This document shows positions 12,166 to 19,135 of a stretch of 64,000 bases of DNA, piece by piece. Every line of letters begins with the position of its first letter. The first letter of the stretch is position 1. Source of the DNA: Paracoccus sp. M683 (GTDB taxonomy: Bacteria > Pseudomonadota > Alphaproteobacteria > Rhodobacterales > Rhodobacteraceae). Below the pieces are notes generated by a model. That model was given only the letters and a program-made list of their open reading frames with translations. It did not search any database and was not told where the DNA came from. The position numbers were made by a program, and so were the translations under genes. Location: NCBI RefSeq assembly GCF_007096355.1, contig NZ_VKDF01000006.1, positions 68,896-132,895 of the forward strand, written 5' to 3'.

Positions 12166-12244
12166 TCGGAAAGCTCTCCGGTATCAGTGGCCCGGTCTGT
12201 ATGACCGAGGCGCGGGAACAAGCGGCTGGTCGGCTGTCGCGGAC

Positions 12245-12646
12245 CTAGCGGCGGGCCAGAATCAGGCCGACCAGAAAACCAACCCCCACAGCGATGCCAA
12301 GAGCCTGCGCCGGCTTGCGCCGGACATAATCCGACACCTCGTCATAGTATTCCTCGGCATGTCCGGCCACTTCGCCGGCGCGGCGGCGGCCCTCTTCGTA
12401 AAGTCGTTCCGCCTCGTGGCGGGCGCGGTCGGCATATTCCCGGCCGGTTTCACGCGCCGCATCGGCCAGTTCGGCACCGCGTTCCTTGACCCGTTCGACC
12501 GATTCGGAATGGGCCATGTCATCCAGGGTCTGTCGCGCCTGATCGGCGACCTTGCGGGCCCCCTCGCGCAGTTCTGCCGCGGTTTCAGAGGCGGCCGCTT
12601 TCACGTCGCGCTTGGCGTCCTCGGCGGAATAGTTGCGATCTGCCAT
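12245..12646 (-). CDS. DUF883 / ElaB-YqjD family protein
   Basis: Protein of 133 aa with a long charged helical region, then a C-terminal membrane helix with the family ending RRKPAQALGIAVGVGFLVGLILARR. C-tail-anchored proteins of this family in E. coli bind ribosomes in stationary phase. The start is the ATG at 12646 (MADRNYSAED), with AAGGAA 7 bases upstream, rather than the longer frame from 12709. It lies upstream of the YqjE-like gene on the same strand, 79 bases apart. Confidence 0.85.
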   Translation of the reverse strand: MADRNYSAEDAKRDVKAAASETAAELREGARKVADQARQTLDDMAHSESVERVKERGAELADAARETGREYADRARHEAERLYEEGRRRAGEVAGHAEEYYDEVSDYVRRKPAQALGIAVGVGFLVGLILARR

Positions 12647-12784
12647 GTCACAGTTCCTTTCTGTGGCTGCTTGTCCTGTTCTGTCGGAAAACAATCGGCC
12701 GATGCCCATTGTTCCATGGAACCGGACATAATTTTCCGCAATCGCGGTTTCCGGCGCAATGGGCGTAACTGGGCTGGGAAAGGA

Positions 12785-12861
12785 TGGTACCGCCTCCCCG
12801 GCTCGAACGGGGGACCTCTAGATCCACAATCTAGCGCTCTAACCAACTGAGCTAAGGCGGC
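12785..12861 (-). tRNA. tRNA-His (GUG)
   Basis: Cloverleaf read on the minus strand, including an encoded CCA end (12785-12787). The anticodon stem CTAGA/TCTAG encloses a loop with GTG. The T arm has GTTCGAG. The acceptor stem begins with G1 opposite U72, and the discriminator is A73. No base capable of being G-1 opposite C73 is present, as is known for one large alphaproteobacterial clade. Confidence 0.96.
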
Positions 12862-12962
12862 ACAGAGCCGGTCTCTAAACCCCGCCCGCCTCCGATGCAA
12901 GCCCGACTTGCCCGAAATCTTGTCCCGCGCTATGGAAGGCACCTGAAAAAAGGACGACCGCC

Positions 12963-13202
12963 ATGGGCATCAACAGCGAAAGCAACATCGCCGCCAATTT
13001 GCAGATCGGACCGACCGATCAGGGCATGGTCCGCATCTATATCGAGGCCGATGGCATCGACCTGCCGCTGGATTTCGATCCCGACGAGGCGACCGAAATC
13101 GCCGAGGAACTGCTGGCCGCCGCCGAAGCGGTTCGCGGCATGGGCCGGCCCCGCCCCGGTGCCGGCGGCAAGCCCGGCAAGGGCAAGCCGCAGCGGCGCT
13201 GA
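12963..13202 (+). CDS. DUF6324 family protein
   Basis: Small protein of 79 aa beginning MGINSESNIAANLQIGPTDQGMVRIYIEADGI-type, which I recognise as the DUF6324 family of Rhodobacterales. The central part ends in an acidic helix (EATEIAEELLAAAEAV) and the tail is Gly/Lys/Arg-rich. No function is known. AAGGA precedes the ATG. It stands alone between tRNA-His and the convergent mmcB. Confidence 0.8.
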   Translation: MGINSESNIAANLQIGPTDQGMVRIYIEADGIDLPLDFDPDEATEIAEELLAAAEAVRGMGRPRPGAGGKPGKGKPQRR

Positions 13203-13244
13203 TCCGGCGCGGGTCCACCACCGGGGCCGCCATTGCATCTGGCC

Positions 13245-13700
13245 TTAAACGGCCCCGTCGCCCAGACCGACCGGATCGGCCAACCCATGCAACCGCATCG
13301 CTGCCGCCCGGCCGAAATCACGGATCAGGCGGCTGCGACGCGCGGCCGGCAACCGGGTTTCCGGTGCCATGCGCTGTATCTCGGCCCCGTAAGGATCGGC
13401 CAGGATCAGTCCGGTATCCTCTGGCAGCAATTCGGCCGGAAAATCACGATCGACAGCCCAGAAATAGCGGTCGCACCAATCAAGATATCCCTGCCATTTG
13501 CGGTCACCGGCAAAATCGGCGCGGCAGCTTTTGCATTCGACGATCCAGATCTCGCCCTTTGGGCCAAGGCTGATCAGGTCCACCCGCAAACCGCGAGTTG
13601 GCACGAATTCCGGGATCACGGCATGATCCAGACTGCGCAGCATCCGCGCCACGCCGCGCGCCAGACGTTGACCGGCCATCAAGGGAAGCGTCTCATCCAT
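13245..13700 (-). CDS. mmcB: MmcB-family DNA repair protein
   Basis: Protein of 151 aa resembling MmcB, a PD-(D/E)xK nuclease-fold protein linked to DNA damage tolerance in Caulobacter. The core is RGLRVDLISLGPKGEIWIVECKS, which supplies the D and E-x-K catalytic pattern (about residues 41-56), followed by WQGYLDWCDRYFWAVD. The start is taken as the ATG at 13700 (MDETLPLMAGQRLARG); the frame continues upstream to 13751 without better support. A LexA-like half-site pair lies about 12 bases upstream of the start, consistent with SOS control. Confidence 0.82.
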   Translation of the reverse strand: MDETLPLMAGQRLARGVARMLRSLDHAVIPEFVPTRGLRVDLISLGPKGEIWIVECKSCRADFAGDRKWQGYLDWCDRYFWAVDRDFPAELLPEDTGLILADPYGAEIQRMAPETRLPAARRSRLIRDFGRAAAMRLHGLADPVGLGDGAV

Positions 13701-13711
13701 CGCTCGAACAT

Positions 13712-13726
13712 GAACGAAACGAAAAC
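13712..13726 (-). promoter_or_regulatory. LexA-like operator upstream of mmcB
   Basis: GAAC (13712-13715), seven bases, then AAAC (13723-13726): seven of eight matches to the alphaproteobacterial SOS box GAAC-N7-GAAC. It lies 12 bases ahead of the mmcB start codon. One mismatch and no promoter evidence keep this tentative. Confidence 0.45.
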
Positions 13727-13770
13727 ACCGGACAAGCCCGTTCTTCTTCATTCAAATATCCATTGCCCGC

Positions 13771-13799
13771 TTGAAACGCAGGCGACGCCCGCCTATTTT
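13771..13799 (+). promoter_or_regulatory. Sigma70-type promoter for a small transcript
   Basis: TTGAAA (13771-13776), a 17-base spacer and TATTTT (13794-13799). It points to the right into 13.8-14.0 kb, where no credible gene exists but a strong plus-strand terminator follows. A second TATAAA lies at 13852-13857. Confidence 0.5.
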
Positions 13800-13805
13800 T
13801 CCAGC

Positions 13806-14010
13806 CGGCGGGCTTCTGCTCTTCGCGCGTGCGGCCTTTTTTCCACTGGCCTATAAATTTTCCGAGGGAGCTGGCTCTGTCCTGGCCCTGGCCTGGTTAC
13901 CCGGCGCCCACCTGATTGTTCAGGCTTTCGGGAAATCTGACGCTGCCGCGGTTGCTGCGGTTCCCGCCACATGACAACGCCGCCCCGGTTCGCGCCGCGG
14001 GCGGCGTTTT
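13806..14010 (+). ncRNA. Candidate structured small RNA, possibly 6S RNA
   Basis: The stretch between mmcB and the DUF481 gene has no good protein gene but has a promoter at 13771-13799 and a terminator at 13976-14010, both on plus. The interior folds locally: CCTGA-TTGT-TCAGG (13911-13924) inside a larger GCCC-containing arm, and CCGC/GCGG flanking a 7-base loop near 13947-13960. The order GGTTACCC, apical hairpin, TTTCGGGA, GCGGTTCCCGCC resembles what I remember of alphaproteobacterial 6S RNA, which mimics open promoter DNA and binds sigma70 holoenzyme. If transcription starts after TATAAA (13852) the RNA would be about 150 nt. The 6S identity is a guess from memory; existence of a transcript is better supported. 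Confidence 0.42.
13976..14010 (+). terminator. Rho-independent terminator of the candidate small RNA
   Basis: Perfect 10-bp arms (13976-13985 and 13999-14008), then four T overlapping the arm end (14007-14010). Only the plus orientation has the T-run, so it terminates a rightward transcript. Confidence 0.8.
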
Positions 14011-14034
14011 CCTGCGCGCGGCCCGGCAATGCAG

Positions 14035-14060
14035 AAAGGCGGACCCAATGGCCCGCCTTT
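14035..14060 (-). terminator. Probable terminator of the DUF481 gene
   Basis: Inverted repeat (14035-14045 with 14050-14060) containing one mismatch; the arm ends in TTT on the minus strand. It lies 33 bases beyond the DUF481 stop. Confidence 0.5.
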
Positions 14061-14093
14061 CGCAGAGAGACTTGTGATCCGAGGGATCGAGGA

Positions 14094-14993
14094 TCAGAAG
14101 CCGTAGACCAGCGAGACACCCAGCGTATTGTCGGTGCGGATGTCGCGATCCGACTGATACTCGGTGGTATAGCTCACCTTGGTGGCCAGCTGCTCGGACA
14201 TCCGGAAGTTCACACCGAACTGGTTGGTGGCGACGTCATTGGCGTCCGAGGTCAGATAGTCGGTGTCATTGGTGATGAACACCATGTCGTTGAAGCGGTG
14301 ATACAGCCGCGACGACACGATATAGCCGGTATCCGTATCCGATTCATCGTCGATATATTGCTGCCCGGTCTGGGTATAGCGCACACCGATACCTGCCTGC
14401 ACACGCCATGCGGTGTTATCGGTATTGATGATGCGATAGCCCGGACCAAAGCCCAGGAAGCCGTCGCGACGCAGATCGGTCAGCTCCTCGGCAACGTCAT
14501 CGCCGGCATAGTCGGCAACGCCGTCAACCAGACCATCAACGCTGAACCGGCCCAGGGCGAAGGCATAGAAGCGGTCATTGAAGTAATATTGCGCATCATA
14601 GATGGCGCTGACCTCTTCCTTGTCCTTGTCGCCGCTGTCGTTTTCACCGAACTCGATGGCAAGGCCGACCGATTGCGCGAACGGGCCCTGATTATAGGAC
14701 ACACGGCCTGCGATCCCCAGATCCTGCGCCTCGGAATTGCCGGTCGAGCCGCTATAGCTCAGCGCCATCGAGCCAAACAGACCCTGGCGGCGATCTGCCG
14801 GGCCAAAGCGGTCGGCATCGCGGCTGCGGTCGAAATCGTCGATCACCGCATCCTCGATATCGGTGATGGTGTCATCGACCGCACCCACGCCGGTCGCGTT
14901 GGCACCGGCGGCAAGTTCGGTCTGCGCGAAGGCGGGGACCGACAGGGCCGCGACGATGGCGGTGGCGCTGGTCAGAAGAACAAGCTTTTTCAT
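14094..14993 (-). CDS. DUF481 (YdiY-type) outer-membrane beta-barrel protein
   Basis: Secreted protein of 299 aa. Residues 1-23 are a Sec signal peptide (MKKLVLLTSATAIVAALSVP, cleavage after AFA). From about residue 75 alternating hydrophobic strands with YSGSTGNSEAQDLG and repeated aromatic ends (final residue Phe, VYGF) fit the DUF481 family of salt-induced outer-membrane proteins. Substrate unknown. GGAGTG precedes the ATG. Upstream is a 540-bp non-coding region with a perfect CtrA consensus site about 170 bases ahead of the start. Confidence 0.85.
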   Translation of the reverse strand: MKKLVLLTSATAIVAALSVPAFAQTELAAGANATGVGAVDDTITDIEDAVIDDFDRSRDADRFGPADRRQGLFGSMALSYSGSTGNSEAQDLGIAGRVSYNQGPFAQSVGLAIEFGENDSGDKDKEEVSAIYDAQYYFNDRFYAFALGRFSVDGLVDGVADYAGDDVAEELTDLRRDGFLGFGPGYRIINTDNTAWRVQAGIGVRYTQTGQQYIDDESDTDTGYIVSSRLYHRFNDMVFITNDTDYLTSDANDVATNQFGVNFRMSEQLATKVSYTTEYQSDRDIRTDNTLGVSLVYGF

Positions 14994-15163
14994 CTTTCAC
15001 TCCACAATATCCATTGGGTTGATCGTGGCGCTGTCACTGCGGCGCCAGAGCATCACTGCGAGACTTGACCTAGGCGCTTGGGATGGTCCGGTTAAGAGGC
15101 GAGAAATTCGCCATTCACTCTCAAAAAATTGATCAAACACCGAAACTTCCGGGATAAGCGTGT

Positions 15164-15178
15164 TTAAGCTCAACTTAA
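15164..15178. promoter_or_regulatory. Perfect CtrA-type site TTAA-N7-TTAA in a gene-free stretch
   Basis: TTAA (15164-15167), GCTCAAC, TTAA (15175-15178), an exact match to the CtrA binding consensus, which should be rare by chance in DNA this GC-rich. It sits in the 540-base gap 14994-15535 between nusB and the DUF481 gene. I see no gene, tRNA or clear riboswitch in the rest of that gap. The nearest gene it could control is the DUF481 gene, with a 5' leader of roughly 150 bases. Confidence 0.6.
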
Positions 15179-15535
15179 GGATGCAATAAAACTTGATGGA
15201 ACCGGGCCTATGTTGACTTACCCAAGCGAAGTCAGTCGGCTAGTCGCCCTTCTGCCGTCGCCCCCAGCAAATCCGACTGAAACAGTTTCGTGAGCGTCGG
15301 GGCATTGCGAAAATTTTAGGCAATGTCGCAACGATCGCGCCGAGGCGTTCTGTTGCAGGATCGACACTACTGCTGGCCGCTGTTTCACGGCCACAATCGC
15401 AAAAGGCCTTCACCGACTGTCGAAAACGGCCATGAAACAGCCCGGCCCACGCTTTTCACAGTGAGTCGGGCCGAAATCTCGGGCAGGTTTTCGAATATAA
15501 TCGGCCGGTCTGGGGCGACAGCCGGGGCCGTGCGA

Positions 15536-16009
15536 TCAGTTGAAGGCTTCGGGGCGCAGCGAATGGGCCATGTGATCCAGCACGGCATTGACGAATTTCG
15601 GCTCGCGACCATCGGGGAAAAAGGCCTGCGCCAGCCGCACATATTCGGTGATGACAACCCGAGGCGGGGTGGACGGCGTCACCAGTTCGGCGCCGGCGGC
15701 GCGAAACAGCGCGCGCAGCACCGGGTCGATCCGCTCGATTGGCCATTTCGCGACCAGCGCCCGATCGGTCGACTGGTCGATCTTCGACTGCCAGGTGACC
15801 GCGTCATCGGTGATCCGGGTGAACAGGTTCTCGTCGGCCTCGGGGCTGATCTCGCCCTCGTGCTCGACACCGATGCGATAGTCCTGAAATTCGCGCTGAA
15901 CGCGGTCGGCGGATTGGCCGGACGCCTCCATCTGGAACAGCGCCTGAACGGCATAAAGGCGCGCGGCCGTGCTGCGGGCGCGCTTGTCCTCGGCTCGTGG
16001 ATTGCTCAT
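15536..16009 (-). CDS. nusB: Transcription antitermination factor NusB
   Basis: All-helical RNA-binding protein of 157 aa that, with NusE/S10, binds boxA in rRNA leaders. Typical segments are ARLYAVQALFQMEASG at the N-terminus and, at the C-terminus, STPPRVVITEYVRLAQAFF followed by FVNAVLDHMA. The start overlaps the ribH stop by four bases (ATGA). ribH-nusB linkage at the end of riboflavin operons is widespread. Confidence 0.96.
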   Translation of the reverse strand: MSNPRAEDKRARSTAARLYAVQALFQMEASGQSADRVQREFQDYRIGVEHEGEISPEADENLFTRITDDAVTWQSKIDQSTDRALVAKWPIERIDPVLRALFRAAGAELVTPSTPPRVVITEYVRLAQAFFPDGREPKFVNAVLDHMAHSLRPEAFN

Positions 16010-16557
16010 GCCCGGCCCGACCCTTCCATTTCGCCGGCAAGGCGGATCACGTCATGATCCCGCCGCGCGGCGTCGGGGCTGCGCCCGCTGGCCCATTTGC
16101 GGGTCAGGGCAATCAGGTGAAGGGCAGCCGCTGCCGCCCCGCCGCCCTTGTTCTGGCCATTGGGATCGGCGCGCACCTCGGCCTGTTCCATGTTCTCGAC
16201 GGTCAGGATGCCGTTGCCGATGCACAGCCCGTTCAGCCCCAGCAGGGTCAGCCCACGCGAGCTGTCATTACAGACCGTGTCGTAATGCGTCGTCTCACCG
16301 CGCACCACGCAGCCCAGAGCGACGAAGCCGTCGTAATTGGCCAGCCGCCCGGCAATCCCGATGGCCGACGGAATTTCCAGCGCCCCCGGAACCTCGATCA
16401 GGTCGACGGTGGCACCCGCGGCCTCGGCCGTTGCGCGCGCACCTGCGATCAGCCCCTCGGCAATCGCCTTGTAATAGGGTGCGACCACGATCAGCAACCG
16501 CACGGGCGCATCGAATTGCGGTAGGTCTAGCTGATGATGTTCGGTGTTCGAGGCCAT
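16006..16557 (-). CDS. ribH: 6,7-dimethyl-8-ribityllumazine synthase
   Basis: Penultimate enzyme of riboflavin synthesis; condenses the ribityl-pyrimidine with 3,4-dihydroxy-2-butanone 4-phosphate. Motifs seen are VVAPYYKAIAEGL, VPGALEIPSAI, ALGCVVRGETTHYDTVCND (substrate and phosphate-binding residues with the catalytic His in ETTHYD), and NGILTVENMEQA. The C-terminal tail after residue 160 is longer than in the shortest homologues. Coupled to nusB downstream, 6 bases behind ribBX. Confidence 0.96.
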   Translation of the reverse strand: MASNTEHHQLDLPQFDAPVRLLIVVAPYYKAIAEGLIAGARATAEAAGATVDLIEVPGALEIPSAIGIAGRLANYDGFVALGCVVRGETTHYDTVCNDSSRGLTLLGLNGLCIGNGILTVENMEQAEVRADPNGQNKGGGAAAAALHLIALTRKWASGRSPDAARRDHDVIRLAGEMEGSGRA

Positions 16558-16563
16558 TTCAGT

Positions 16564-17682
16564 TCAATCCTTGGGAATCGGTCGGGTGGAATGGATCGAA
16601 AGACCATAGGCGTCAAGTCCCACGACCTTTACCGGCGCCGAATTGGTCAGCAGGATCAGTTCCGACAGCCCAAGCGCCGACAGGATCTGCGCCCCAAGCC
16701 CGTATTGGCGCAGCGTATGGGGCGAGGCATCGCCGGGCTGAACCACCACATTGGTCAGGTCGCGGATCAGGACGACGACGCCCCTGCCCTCTTTCCCGAT
16801 TTCTTCCATGGCGGTGCCGATGGTGCCGGCACTCTCGCGGCCGATGCCCAGCACGTCATGCAGCGGGTCCAGCGCATGCATGCGCACCAGTATCGGCCCC
16901 GGCGCCGTCAGATCGCCCTTGGTCAACACGATATGTTCCGCGCCCTGGGTTTCATCGGCGAAGATACGCATCATCCATTCGCCACCATGAACCGAACAGA
17001 CGGCGCGTTGCGCGCGTTCCGCGATCAGGTTGTCATGGCGGCGGCGATAGGCGATCAGATCGCTGATCGTGCCGATCTTCAGCCCGTGCTTCTGGGCAAA
17101 GCCGACCAGATCGGGCAGCCGGGCCATGGTGCCGTCCTCGTTCATGATTTCGCAGATCACCCCCGAGGGGTTCAGCCCGGCCAGCCGGGAAATATCCACC
17201 GCAGCCTCGGTATGGCCGGCCCGCACCAGCACGCCGCCTTCACGGGCGCGCAGCGGGAAAACATGACCCGGCGTGGCGATGTCGGACGCGCCCTTGGTCG
17301 GGTCGATCGCCACTGACACGGTGCGGGCACGGTCATGCGCCGAAATCCCCGTCGTCACACCCTCGCGCGCCTCGATCGACATGGTGAAGGCGGTTTCGTG
17401 GCGGCTGGAATTCTTGGGGCTCATCAGGGTCAGCCCAAGCGCGTCGATCCGCTCGCGCGGCAGCGCCAGGCAGATCAGCCCGCGCCCATGGGTGGCCATG
17501 AAATTGATCGCATTGGGCGTGGCCATCTGAGCGGGGATCACCAGATCGCCCTCGTTTTCGCGATCCTCGTGATCGACAAGGATGAACATCCGGCCGTTCC
17601 GGGCGTCCTCGATAATGTCCTCGATGCTGGAAATGGCGTCTGACCAGTCGGCCTCGACCGGTCCGGGTTGTTCGTATTGCAT
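16564..17682 (-). CDS. ribB: RibBX-type 3,4-dihydroxy-2-butanone-4-phosphate synthase
   Basis: 372-aa protein. The N-terminal half is a complete DHBP synthase: VDHEDRENEGDLVIPA, THGRGLICLAL, FTMSIEA, HVFPLRAREGGVLVRAGHTEAA. It converts ribulose 5-phosphate to the four-carbon unit for riboflavin. The C-terminal half aligns in position with GTP cyclohydrolase II but lacks the zinc-binding cysteines: where a RibA has HSECLTGD and RCDCG there is HALDPLHDVLGIG and no C-x-C. This matches RibBX, the hybrid form known in many Proteobacteria, so a separate RibA is expected elsewhere. The ATG at 17682 is preferred (GGCGAGGC upstream) to the longer frame from 17754. Confidence 0.92.
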   Translation of the reverse strand: MQYEQPGPVEADWSDAISSIEDIIEDARNGRMFILVDHEDRENEGDLVIPAQMATPNAINFMATHGRGLICLALPRERIDALGLTLMSPKNSSRHETAFTMSIEAREGVTTGISAHDRARTVSVAIDPTKGASDIATPGHVFPLRAREGGVLVRAGHTEAAVDISRLAGLNPSGVICEIMNEDGTMARLPDLVGFAQKHGLKIGTISDLIAYRRRHDNLIAERAQRAVCSVHGGEWMMRIFADETQGAEHIVLTKGDLTAPGPILVRMHALDPLHDVLGIGRESAGTIGTAMEEIGKEGRGVVVLIRDLTNVVVQPGDASPHTLRQYGLGAQILSALGLSELILLTNSAPVKVVGLDAYGLSIHSTRPIPKD

Positions 17683-17750
17683 GCCTCGCCCCTTCGCTGC
17701 TGTGCAGCCTCTATCCCATGCCGCATCAAAGAGCCAGAGCGGCCGCCGCG

Positions 17751-18317
17751 TCAAACCCTTGGGCTGAAATAGTCATGCCCGGTGACAAAGCCGGCCAGCC
17801 CGCCCGCGGCCATCAATTCACGCTCGTGATCCGTCTCGCCGATCATCAGCACGGCATCGCCCGGCAGGCCCTGCGCCCGCAGCCAGCCCTTCATGTCATC
17901 GCGCATCCCGGCCCAGTTGCTGCCAAAAACCGGCAGGCTGCGGGCGGAGACAGCCGCGATTCGCCGCCCCAGTTTCTCGGCGTCCAGCCCCGGCGCGCAG
18001 CCCAGATGCCGCGCCGCCGCCACTTTGGCCATCCGGTCGGCCCGATCACCGGCAATGGCCTGTCCGTCCCGAAAGACCCCGACACCGTTCGAAGAAAACA
18101 GAAACGCGACCAGATCGCGCCCGGTGGTTGCCCGGACCCCGGCATAGGTCTTGTAATCCAGCCCCAAGGCCCTTGCCCGCGCCACCCGCAACCGCACCAC
18201 CTCGACCGGCAGGCGGGGGCCCAGCAGTTCGGCCCTTGCCCGGCGCCAGCACTGCGCCCGCCACGTCGCCCCCTCGATCACGGGGCCACGATTATGGCCA
18301 ATGCCAGCCGGCCCCAT
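17751..18317 (-). CDS. Conserved hypothetical protein of the riboflavin operon
   Basis: 188 aa, family not recognised. It begins with the short GIGHNRGP motif often seen at the N-terminus of alphaproteobacterial proteins of unknown role, followed by an Arg/Ala-rich helical region and a hydrophobic segment with VAFLFSSNGVGVFRDG. The start codon shares its A with the ribE stop (TGATG), so it is translated with ribE. A 68-base gap then leads to ribBX. Its place inside the operon suggests a link to flavin or nucleotide metabolism, but no catalytic motif can be named. No signal peptide or membrane helix is seen. Confidence 0.75.
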   Translation of the reverse strand: MGPAGIGHNRGPVIEGATWRAQCWRRARAELLGPRLPVEVVRLRVARARALGLDYKTYAGVRATTGRDLVAFLFSSNGVGVFRDGQAIAGDRADRMAKVAAARHLGCAPGLDAEKLGRRIAAVSARSLPVFGSNWAGMRDDMKGWLRAQGLPGDAVLMIGETDHERELMAAGGLAGFVTGHDYFSPRV

Positions 18318-18910
18318 CAGCCGGCCTCGGCCAGGCGGGCGACATAACGGGCGAGGGTGTCGATCTCAAGATTGACCGGATCGCCTGTCTTGGCATCCCC
18401 CCATGTCGTCACCTCCTGGGTGTGGGGGATGATATTGACGCCGAAACGGTTGCCCTCGACCTCGTTCACGGTCAGCGATGTGCCATTCAGCGCAACCGAC
18501 CCTTTCGAGGCGATGAACCGCGCCAGTTCCGGCGGCGCGGAAAAGCTGAAGCGAACGGAATCGCCCTCGTCATGGGTTTCTTCGATGACGGCGACGCCAT
18601 CGACATGCCCGCTGACGATGTGGCCGCCCAATTCGTCGCCCACGCGCAACGCCCGTTCCAGGTTCAGGCGGCGACCCACCGACCAGCCATTCGCGCCGAT
18701 ATTCGTCTTGCCGATGGTTTCGGCCGAAATGTCGACATCGAACCAGTCCTCGCCCTTGGCGATAACCGTCAGACAGACCCCCTCGCAGGCGATAGAGGCA
18801 CCGATATCGACCCCCGCCATGTCATAGGAACAGGCGATCCGCGCACGCATGTCGCCGCGCTGCTCGACCTGGCGAACCGTGCCTATATCCGTGACAATTC
18901 CCGTGAACAT
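18317..18910 (-). CDS. ribE: Riboflavin synthase (alpha chain)
   Basis: Last step of the pathway: dismutation of two dimethyl-ribityllumazine molecules to riboflavin. The two internally repeated beta-barrel halves are visible (MFTGIVTDIGTV with the second half near LGGHIVSGHVDGVA). Each has a ribityl-binding region (CEGVCLTV; LNGTSLTVNEV). 197 aa is normal. GGAGAGG precedes the ATG at 18910. First of the ribE-hypothetical-ribBX-ribH-nusB series. Confidence 0.96.
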   Translation of the reverse strand: MFTGIVTDIGTVRQVEQRGDMRARIACSYDMAGVDIGASIACEGVCLTVIAKGEDWFDVDISAETIGKTNIGANGWSVGRRLNLERALRVGDELGGHIVSGHVDGVAVIEETHDEGDSVRFSFSAPPELARFIASKGSVALNGTSLTVNEVEGNRFGVNIIPHTQEVTTWGDAKTGDPVNLEIDTLARYVARLAEAG

Positions 18911-19135
18911 GCTGCCTCTCCGCCCGTCAGATCCGTTGCCCATCAAGTAGGGTGTGGCGTGCCTTGCTGCAAGCGCGGCATTTTCGGCACGATACCTGTC
19001 ATTTTAGACAGTTCGGCAAATTGCCGTCTGGATTTTTTTGCGGATACATGCAAATTTCACAGCGTAACCCGGATCGGCGAATTTGCCCGCCTGCACTCCG
19101 AAACTTGTGTTGTATTCCTTTGACTCTGTAGGCAA

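Noticed and set aside
13771..13974. 67-codon frame starting at TTG
   Set aside because: Its start is the -35 box of the small-RNA promoter; no ribosome site and no similarity.
15061..19135. FMN riboswitch ahead of the riboflavin genes
   Set aside because: Looked for the conserved RFN segments upstream of ribE and ribD; none seen.
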